Part shown: in pieces, positions 56,295-64,000 of the stretch
How the letters are laid out: the number at the start of each line of letters is the position of its first letter
Numbering within the stretch: the stretch's first letter is position 1
Source: Eremomyces bilateralis CBS 781.70
Lineage: Eukaryota > Ascomycota > Dothideomycetes > Eremomycetales > Eremomycetaceae
DNA: 64,000 nt
Assembly: GCF_010015585.1 (NCBI RefSeq)
Contig: NW_022985068.1
Coordinates: 774,123 to 838,122, forward strand
Direction: 5' to 3'
Position numbers and translations under genes: made by a program
Notes under the pieces: model-generated
What the model was told of the DNA's origin: nothing
Databases searched by the model: none
Seen by the model: only the letters and a program-made list of their open reading frames with translations

Positions 56295-58254
56295 TTAACC
56301 TCTGAATTCCGGTTTTCGTCCGCGATTGACCATAGGCGGTGGTCCGTCTGCATCGGGATACGGTAACCGCGGGCTCGGTCTTGACGCCCCCGGAATTGGT
56401 GTTTTCGGCGGGATAGGCGGTGGTAAGCCGGCCCCGGGTCGTTGTTCCTCCCCGCTTCTTCTCTGATCGTTGGACCTTCGCGGTGGCGGTGGCGGTAATG
56501 ACTGCGGAGCGATGTGCGTCCCGCCGATGGGTGCTGGATGGTGCGGGAGGGTGTCGGGATGCGATTGAACGGGCTGGGGGTATTCGTCGGATGATATTAC
56601 GGCAAACTTCCCGGAGTCGGCAGTTGGCGGTCGTGGGGGTAATGGGGGGTGGAACGGCGGAGGGGCAGAAAAGTTGATTGAGGGAGGTTGGGATTGATGT
56701 GGGGGAAGGGCGACATCTTCGGCAGGGAGCTCGATGGCGATGGGGTTGCTTGGTGGTGGGACCTCCGCGATAGCCCCAACTGGAGGGCGAAATGGTCCCC
56801 ATTTGGAGAAGTTACTCCAGTCTTGGGGTTGCTGTTGATCTGGTCGCGCTATGCGCTCCCAGCGCTGCTTTGCGCGGTGGATGCGAGCCAGCTTCGCGGC
56901 GGCATCAAGATTCATCGATTGCACCTTGTCTTTCGCCAGATACATCCGGGTGTTTGTACTGATGTCGGCGAGTCGGTTCCACTCATTCATGCCGAATTCA
57001 CCAACACCCACTTCGACGTTGAGGCGGTAGTAGTTTTCCACGTTGACGCCGCGACGTGCAAGGTGCTCTTTCAACACGTAGTGGTGAATGTCTTCGCACT
57101 CTTCGATCTTTTGCATCAGTCTTCGCCGCGCTTCGGCAAACTCCCCAATTGTCGGCCCCACGAAGCCCTCCCACCAGAGTTGTTGCTGCGAACTTGTCCC
57201 TGAAGGACGTTTGCCTGTTCCGATGGATACGAATAATCCGACTTCGCGGCCGGGCCATTCGTTGCAAACAGCTTCATCGAGAATTTGTGGGGCAGGGTTG
57301 TATTTGCCAACCCCGTCGTCGTGGAAGACGGATTGTCCGATCTGGATAGGCTTGAAAGCAAGGCCGATTGCAGAGGTCGCCCGACCGGCTTGCCAGATGG
57401 TGCAATCGAATTCCGGAGCTGGCTCCTTTCGAGAATCGTAGCTTCGGAGGAGACTAGTTGAACCGGATCGAGATTGTCCTCGGTAGACTGCTGTTACAGC
57501 GCTGAAAAAGAGCTGTTAGACAACCATTGGTCAGGATGAACGGATAAGTACTCACGTTTTCGTCCTGTTTTCTCTTCGATCATATAGAAGTGTGTTCGGG
57601 TTTCCCCATCTTGAGAATCCCCCAAGGCTATATCGCTGGGGCGAGGTGCCGATCTGACTGTATCGACTTGCATTGCTAAATGTCCGCTGAGGACCTGCGG
57701 ATCCAGGCATCCTAACGTCCAGACTATCTCGGGTGGGTGATGGCGCGTCTGGCGCATCTTCATCGTCATTCCCTTCATCTGCGTATAGCGTATGGTCCCT
57801 CACGCACTCTCGGATCGCCTCCTCGAGTTTCGCGGCCTTGAACAAAGTGCTGCGGTACGGGATTCCGGCAATGGTCTTGTCGGTTTCGAAGACGCGCTTG
57901 GTCAACCGCACGTAGAGATCTTTGCAAGTCTCAATGTCCAGCCGTAGGCGACCCAACATCAACGCGATCAACCCGCCAGTCCCCGTTCCCGCAATCAGAT
58001 CAAAATGATCGCATGGTTTGGGAATCTCGTGTCGCTTCGGAGCGCGGCCTTCGATTTCGACGAATGTCCGGTGCATCAGTTCTTGAAGGAGGATGAGCAT
58101 AGAATATCCCCGTACGCCACCGCCATCTGCGAAGATATGTTAGTGTCAGGTCCGAGTTCAGACTATCGCAAGTTTGCGCTAACATACCTAATGACAATAT
58201 TCGAAGCGGCGGGCCTTTTGTCGTGTCTTTTCTGCGGAGCCCGGAGGCCTCCAT
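56295..58254 (-). CDS. Patatin-like protein lacking the nucleophilic serine
   Basis: Three exons on the minus strand: 58254-58188, 58126-57556 and 57501-56295. The introns are 61 and 54 bp, and the product has 614 residues. The first exon encodes MEASGLRRKDTTKGPPLRIL and SL, with SLDGGGVRGYS (the patatin oxyanion motif DGGG.RG) formed across the first splice junction. The lipase motif reads GTGTG in place of G.S.G, so Gly71 stands where the catalytic Ser should be. Conserved blocks IPYRSTLFKAAKLEEAIREC and CTIWQAGRATSAIGLAFKPI follow, then DDGVGKYNPAPQILDEA with the Asp of the dyad, then IGTGKRP. The tail (from about residue 450) is proline-rich and disordered. Intact patatins hydrolyse acyl lipids. 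This one is predicted inactive by the usual mechanism. Confidence 0.85.
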
Positions 58255-59377
58255 GTTTGGATGGAGAACCGAGTTCCCAGAGGAGCGATCGAATTTGGTT
58301 TGCGATACCGCCAATCCTGCAGCAGTACAGCCTGATAGGCGCAATATAAATGTCTCGCTCGCGTCGGAGTTGATGGAAGCGCTCGTGAGGTGAAACTGAT
58401 CCTGAGTGCCCTTTCAACCAAAGCGCCTCTTAGGTATGTAGTATATCCAGGGAAAATCCAGGAATAATGTCGTTGCTTCGTCAGATCGGGCTATGGTCGC
58501 GAGGATTCCTTCTTCGGGTTTACCACGGATGTGATGATCAGCGCTTAGAGGTGACGTCCGTGTTTGCCCCACGTGCGAAGCGATAGTAAGGTAGATATAA
58601 CGACTGGGAAGTCGGAAGGTCAAGGACTTAAGTGAAAAGCACACACAAGCGTATGTCAGATAGCATGGAGAAGTGAATGGAATAGGAAGAATAGGTAACG
58701 ACGGATGGAATTCTATCAACCTTGGGCTGACAAGGCGAATATGACCAACATGCAGGCTACGGGAGAGAACTAGGAATCCTTGAAGAATAGCAGAGGAATC
58801 CTTGGAGAGCGTGAAGGCGAAAGTTGTACAGTTTCTAGGCAATGGTGGATGATTGGCAGCGGGATCTGCCCTGGTGACGTTTTCGTATTGTGGCTGTGCA
58901 TGACTTGGTCTATCGTCACCTTCGCTTCGGCATTCTTTTCCGTATCGTCGTTGGATTCATGATCGGTACGGAGCAAAGCTGTGGCTTTCTTATATAGGTA
59001 CAGCTGACAGGAGTAGAGTCCCCTTCGACTCTTCAAGGAACAGGAGCCGCGACCGAATGGATGGCCAACCAACTTGTGTATCACATCCTCTCCCAGTCTA
59101 CCGATCGTGCATCTTTCAGTCACTATGCCGTACCGCTCTCCATCGTTTCTTATACCCGACGCTGTATAGTCCTTAAATCAAAATGCTCCATACTCAGAAC
59201 CTTTTCATTAGACACAAAATCACGACCCTAACGTATCTAGAAACCCTTAATTGATACCCCCCCTCCATAACACCCCGCAATGCCAGATGCTCGCCCTGTC
59301 CCTGATGATATCGATTCTCGGCTTCCCCACAAGATATACCACACGACTGTATTGACAACGAAACCAAGCGATCATCA
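58255..59377. other. Intergenic between patatin and RPA135 genes
   Basis: About 1.1 kb with no supported gene. Short open frames on both strands overlap and lack domains. Confidence 0.5.
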
Positions 59378-62300
59378 TCAAGGTCCCACCTTGAACTTCA
59401 TCTTCACCCCCATGCTCATCAGTTCCACGTCCAAATACTTCAACACCCCCGGCACCGCCAACACCCTCACGTCCGTCCCGCCCGTCATCAACGTCCCCTC
59501 CCCATCCTCCCACACCTCCGCCTTCGCGACCCGCCCCTCCACCTTCTTCGCACAGTACCGACACCGCACAATCTGCGTCCCCTTCCCCCCTCCTTGCCCC
59601 CATCCGTCGACCGTCGGACTGACCCCCAGGAAGTGCCCGCACGCCTTGCAGATCCACGCCTTGGTATAGTCGGAGCAGTTCAGCAGCCGGTCCTGCAGCA
59701 GGAACGCCGTCCCGTGTGCGAGGAGTGAGTCGCGCTCCATCTCGCCCACGCGGATCCCGCCGCCGCGCGCCCGCCCTTGGACCGGCTGGCCCGTGACTGG
59801 GTCGTTGATTCCCGTGGCGCGCACCTGGTATTTGTCGCTGACCATGTGCCGCAGGCGCTGGTAGTAGACCAGCCCGACGTAGATATCCGCGTGGAGCTCC
59901 TCGCCCGTGATGCCACTGTACATCGGTTCGTTGCCGTAGTAGTTGTAGCCCGCGGCGCGGAGCTGGTCACCGAAGTACTCCACGGCTCGGTCCTGCTCGT
60001 CGAATCGCCATGGGGTACTATCCTGCGCGAACCCGTGCAGCGCGCCTGCCTTGCCGGCTAAAGACTCCACGAACATGCCGATGGTCATGCGCGACGGGAA
60101 GGCGTGGGGGTTGATGATCACGTCCGGCTGCATCCCAGATTCGGAGAACGGGAGGTCGATGGCGGGGAACTTCTGGCTGCACACGCCCTTCTGCCCGTGG
60201 CGCGAGGAGAATTTGTCGCCGATGATGGGCGCGCGAGGGATGCGGATGGTGACGGATATCGCTTGCGGAGGGCCCTCGCCGGATTCGGGGAGGAGTACTT
60301 TCACCGCGTCGATGAAGCCGGATTCGCTCTCCTTGTACCGGTGGACCTCCGTCGTGTGGTCTCGGCTGCGATAGGTATTGGTCTCGGGGTCGTGGCTCAC
60401 GGTGTACGTCGCGCAGAGAGCGTCGCCTTCGTGGATGAGGGCGCCGATCATCGGTAAGCCGTCCTCGTCAAGCGTAGTTCGCCAGGAGTTCAAGACCACG
60501 CCCTCAGGAGCGAATCCAAACACCTTATCGATCCGCTTCGTGTTGCCTTTCCCTTTGTTCTCCGCCAGGTCCACCTTCTTAGTCTTGTAAATCGTCCCAT
60601 ATCCGAACCCTCGCTCGTGTGCCGACTTGTTGATAATCATGGCGTCGTCCATGTCATATCCGGTGTAGGAGATCACCGCCACGACCGCATTCGTGCCATT
60701 GGGAAAGTTGTCGAAACCATACTCATTATGTAGCGGCGGACGGACAATCGGCGTTTGGCCCGTCTGGAGGAGGTACATCTTGTTATCTCCTCGATACCGG
60801 AGACTCGTGCTCGGCGTTCCCATGGTCTGCTTGCCCATCTGACACTGGTACATGTTACGGGGAGATTGGTTGAAGTCGGAAAAGGGTGTCATGTTCGCGA
60901 CGATGGAGAGGACGTTGGTTGGGTCATACTCGACATGCGACGATTGGCCCGAAATCTCCGGTTCGGTGCAGGCGATGTTCATGTACGGCTGCTCGAAGGT
61001 GCCGATGTAGTCGAGGCCGTTCACAGGCAGGTACTTGACCGGTCGATACATCCGTTGCGGTTGCGACGAAATGTAGACGCCCGGATACTGGCCTCCTGTC
61101 GTATTCGGCACATAACCGATCTCGAGCTCCCGAGGGATATCATGCATTCCAGTGACCTTCCAATGTCGTAGCGAGTCGTGGACGGCCTTGGCTTGTTGGG
61201 GAGAACAGAAGCCAAGAATCTTCCCATCCATGAGGACAACGACGCTGTCCTCCAACGACGTGGATGAGGTACTCTTCAGGCCAAACTGTGCAATTAGTCC
61301 GGGAATATTGGACACGGGTAGGCTCTTGGTTGCGATCTTGCATTTATGGGCAAGATGATTGAGTAGCCCACAGGGCGAGCCGTCGGGAGTATGGATAGGG
61401 CAAAGGAACCCCCAACTCTCGGGCAAAAGTTTTCGAACCGTTGTGGTCTTCAATTCCGCGAAGAAGCTGCCACGATGCACCATTCGGAAATGGCTGATGA
61501 AGCGGTAGAAGTTGATCTTCTCGGCCACGATCGTGAAGCCCGAGGCTTGCTGTAAGTCCAGGCCGCTGGGGCTCGATAGATTCCCCGTTGAAAGGAAATA
61601 GTCGAGGAGACCGCCAAGATTCTCGGTCGTTTTGCGAACAATCTTGGGGAGGAAGTCCTTTCGAAAATCTTCGCTGGTGAACGGTGCGAAACCGTGCGAC
61701 TGGCCCCATTCTCGTATCAGCGGTCGGAGCGAGTTGAGCCATTCTTCGAGCCGCTCTTTCAAAATCATCGAATATAGAAACCCGGGAAGGAGGACTTCCT
61801 GCATCGTCGCTCGATCGGGGTCATCGGCAGCGCACTCTCCACCAACGAACGCGTACAGCTTACGGACCATGAAGATCAGCAGCCGCAATTTGTCTCGGTT
61901 CTGTGATTCCGTCACGTTCAAACTGCCGAGATGCGGTAATACGATCCTTCTCAGGAACTCTATTCCGGCGGCATCATCGTCGACGTCTTCCGGCAGCTGG
62001 AGGATGACCTTGAACCGACTCCCCAGAAACGCTCGGGCTTGGTGCTTTCCTTGCAGTTCGTACGCTTTGTAGGCTCGGACCAAGAATTCGGCTCGATCCA
62101 GTACGAATTGCTTGTCCTCGAGCCCCTTTGATCCGGCCGGTCCAACGACCCCCTCGAAGATCTCGCGATCGTTCGTATCCACCAGGGCATTCATGACCAT
62201 CATCACTGGCACCAGATATTCGCTCTTTCGCCATGAAAATCGCATCATGACGTTACCATCGCTGAGGAAATGCAGCACGTTCGTGACGCTGGTTTGGTCG

Positions 62301-63016
62301 GGTCGCGTGGACCGAATCTGGATGCCGTGATCCGTATACAAGAGTCCTCGATTCTTGAACGATGGCCGGGTAATCGCCATCGGATAATTCCTCCGATTCT
62401 GAATCAGCAATCGGATCATTCTTTCGTTGCCGTTGACGATGAAGTATCCTCCTAGCTCTTCCGTCTCCTCCTTGGCCTGGACGAGCTCAGCGGGACCGAA
62501 CCCATCCAAATGGCACTTCTTCGTCCGCAGCATGATCGGCAAGCTGCCCAGGTCGCGCGTGACCTCTTCCCAGTCCCCGTCATTGACCCTATACTGCAAT
62601 CGTGCGCGTAATCTGCCTTTGTATGTGGCGTGCCGCTGTCGACATTCGGACGGGAGGATTTCTCGGCGGGGTGACGTCTTGTTGGTCGGTGGGAGTTGCG
62701 GCTTCTCCAGAAAGACCTCGCCGATGCGGACATGGAGATGGTTGCGGCGTAGAACCTGGTCCAGGGGCCCGTCGACGAACACCTTGGTGCCAATATCGGC
62801 GACGGCGTGCTCGAGGAGGCCGTGTTCCTCGAACGCGGCATTGAAGGAATCGACGTGGGGAGCAATGGCTTCCGCGAGGCTGGGATAGGCGGTCTTCTCT
62901 GGTGGACTGCGGAAGAGCTTCTCACGCTTGACAGTATCGAAGTTCGTGGTCCATTTCGAAGATGGTTTCGGGCGTGCTGTTACCGTCATCTGCTTTCCGT
63001 TGGCAGAGGGCGCCAT
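59378..63016 (-). CDS. RPA135: RNA polymerase I second-largest subunit
   Basis: The beta-like subunit of nucleolar RNA polymerase I, which makes the 35S pre-rRNA. A single exon of 1,212 residues from the ATG at 63016 (MAPSANGKQM). The 19 codons upstream are open but have no ATG. Family marks are the protrusion DIGTKVFVDGPLDQVLRRNH, lobe/fork GGYFIVNGNERMIRLLIQNR, WGFLCPIHTPDGSPCGLLNH, and GYDMDDAMIINKSAHERGFG in the hybrid-binding part. The catalytic-centre loop is GDKFSSRHGQKGVCSQ at about 930-945, and PDVIINPHAFPSRMTIGM follows. The C-terminal zinc ribbon has CKACGHFLG at about 1120 and CRYCAKK at about 1153. The Pol I-type N-terminus and length distinguish it from RPB2 and RET1. It has no intron, unlike most neighbours. 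Confidence 0.95.
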   Translation of the reverse strand: MAPSANGKQMTVTARPKPSSKWTTNFDTVKREKLFRSPPEKTAYPSLAEAIAPHVDSFNAAFEEHGLLEHAVADIGTKVFVDGPLDQVLRRNHLHVRIGEVFLEKPQLPPTNKTSPRREILPSECRQRHATYKGRLRARLQYRVNDGDWEEVTRDLGSLPIMLRTKKCHLDGFGPAELVQAKEETEELGGYFIVNGNERMIRLLIQNRRNYPMAITRPSFKNRGLLYTDHGIQIRSTRPDQTSVTNVLHFLSDGNVMMRFSWRKSEYLVPVMMVMNALVDTNDREIFEGVVGPAGSKGLEDKQFVLDRAEFLVRAYKAYELQGKHQARAFLGSRFKVILQLPEDVDDDAAGIEFLRRIVLPHLGSLNVTESQNRDKLRLLIFMVRKLYAFVGGECAADDPDRATMQEVLLPGFLYSMILKERLEEWLNSLRPLIREWGQSHGFAPFTSEDFRKDFLPKIVRKTTENLGGLLDYFLSTGNLSSPSGLDLQQASGFTIVAEKINFYRFISHFRMVHRGSFFAELKTTTVRKLLPESWGFLCPIHTPDGSPCGLLNHLAHKCKIATKSLPVSNIPGLIAQFGLKSTSSTSLEDSVVVLMDGKILGFCSPQQAKAVHDSLRHWKVTGMHDIPRELEIGYVPNTTGGQYPGVYISSQPQRMYRPVKYLPVNGLDYIGTFEQPYMNIACTEPEISGQSSHVEYDPTNVLSIVANMTPFSDFNQSPRNMYQCQMGKQTMGTPSTSLRYRGDNKMYLLQTGQTPIVRPPLHNEYGFDNFPNGTNAVVAVISYTGYDMDDAMIINKSAHERGFGYGTIYKTKKVDLAENKGKGNTKRIDKVFGFAPEGVVLNSWRTTLDEDGLPMIGALIHEGDALCATYTVSHDPETNTYRSRDHTTEVHRYKESESGFIDAVKVLLPESGEGPPQAISVTIRIPRAPIIGDKFSSRHGQKGVCSQKFPAIDLPFSESGMQPDVIINPHAFPSRMTIGMFVESLAGKAGALHGFAQDSTPWRFDEQDRAVEYFGDQLRAAGYNYYGNEPMYSGITGEELHADIYVGLVYYQRLRHMVSDKYQVRATGINDPVTGQPVQGRARGGGIRVGEMERDSLLAHGTAFLLQDRLLNCSDYTKAWICKACGHFLGVSPTVDGWGQGGGKGTQIVRCRYCAKKVEGRVAKAEVWEDGEGTLMTGGTDVRVLAVPGVLKYLDVELMSMGVKMKFKVGP

Positions 63017-64000
63017 GGTTGGCTGCGGGGAGTGGTAGCGAAGCCGGGGAGAGTCAATATCTGATTCTAGCACTGGAACTGTATTTCCGTGCGCTCATGT
63101 CATTTCATTTCATGGTAAATATAGGCTTGGGAATTGCTTGGACACTGGTTTCAATTGGTGGGAGACATGGGAGGATCTCCATGCACCGAAAGATTTTCCT
63201 GAGATTTCTGTTGTTCAATCTGATTATCGATAAGATTTGTATGCCTTGCAGCCTCAGGCGTCAACACTCCCTGTCGCAACTCGCAACTCGCAACTCGCAA
63301 CCCACTTCTCGTTCTGGCCCATGTCAGGATCTTATGTCATCATCATCTTCCCCTCCTAGCTCCCATAGCTCCGAACTCCAGTGCTACGCAGGCTGTAGCC
63401 AAGTGAATCATCATGCCTTAGCCACTTAACAGTCGATGGAGGAGGGTATGTAGGCCGATATACGCAAGAGGTGAGATGAGATATTTTCTCGAGAGAATAA
63501 GGAAGTGTCCAATTTGAATAACCAGCCTGAGGGATGGATATGGGACTACTTCTACTTACCTTCTACATATGATGCTTCAATCGATCCGATCCTCCAGTCC
63601 ATATCATTGGGCCGTTGGCGCCCGCAGAGACAGCCCACCTACATTTCGACCAAAGTCATCCCCCGCTCCACCGCCCACCACATCCACGCTCTCTCCTGCC
63701 TTACCATGTCTCATCGCCTCGATTATCTCTCAGGATCGCTCCGTGCCGCAAACCATCGCCCAAATCACTAGATCCACCGTGCTTCCCACGCCTCTCGCGC
63801 TCCATTTGGCCGCAGGCCGCCATCCCGTATTTCAAGCGCCCACCTTCCCCCCCATTTGCGCCGTTTGCGGAACCAGCACGTCTCAGCCTCCCGATTTCCC
63901 CATTGTGCAGTAAGCGCCCACTGGGCTGGGAGTCCGGGACCGAACCCTCAAGCCTCCGCACGGAACCCAGTGACCGACACAAGGACGGGCCCGCCGCTGG
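63017..64000. other. Upstream of RPA135, no supported gene
   Basis: It contains a short tandem run of CGCAACT units (about 63276-63302) and several open frames of 90-150 codons without domains. The window ends in a GC-rich stretch that may belong to a gene beyond the edge. Confidence 0.45.

Noticed and set aside
1-64000. CRISPR arrays, LTR elements or other virus-derived elements
   Set aside because: No spaced direct-repeat array, no paired LTRs, and no reverse transcriptase, integrase or capsid motifs were seen.

Overview
This window is nuclear DNA of a filamentous ascomycete (Pezizomycotina). The signs are short spliceosomal introns of about 45-140 bp with GT..AG ends and CTAAC/CTGAC-type branch points, broken HET-domain and NACHT/ankyrin genes, a TRI12-type MFS pump, a fungal GH128 glucanase, and subunits such as SLX4, SOF1 and RPA135. 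A class such as Eurotiomycetes is plausible, but the genus cannot be read from the sequence alone. Most exon structures below were built by hand from splice signals and frame continuity.

Layout. (1) 1-17,500 is a gene-poor accessory stretch: a broken HET gene, a broken HNH-nuclease-family gene, an intact TRI12-like MFS transporter, a decayed Mutator-like DNA transposon (about 8.2-11.4 kb) with long terminal inverted repeats and RIP-like stop codons, an F-box-like gene, two 5S rRNA copies in tandem, and a small three-exon gene of unknown function. (2) 18,000-51,000 is gene-dense: an SH3 membrane protein, a GH128 glucanase, SLX4 and a standalone AIR synthetase (divergent pair), an NAD-type malic enzyme, an M28 zinc peptidase, a BRCT protein, a MerA-like flavoprotein disulfide reductase, SOF1 and a 2,274-residue coiled-coil repeat protein (divergent pair), a MOSC protein, a proline-rich protein and a RED-like protein. 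(3) 51,000-56,000 is a second decayed patch with a broken Ser/Thr/Pro-rich gene, an NLR-like (NACHT/ankyrin) remnant and an orphan gene. (4) 56,300-63,000 carries a patatin-like protein lacking the nucleophilic serine and the second-largest subunit of RNA polymerase I.

The gene-dense part holds mostly unrelated housekeeping functions: ribosome production (SOF1, RPA135, 5S), DNA repair (SLX4, a BRCT protein), splicing (RED-like), purine synthesis and central carbon metabolism. Several intergenic promoters there carry the palindrome RTCACGTGAY, a bHLH (Cbf1-type) site, which may give them a shared regulator. No complete new defence or conflict system is visible. The closest thing is the set of broken non-self-recognition-type genes (HET, HNH family, NACHT/ankyrin) lying in the two decayed patches. 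The most unusual intact items are the two-tier repeat array in the giant coiled-coil protein, the serine-less patatin, the standalone AIR synthetase, the SOF1 gene whose first coding exon is only the ATG, and the 113-residue orphan gene.
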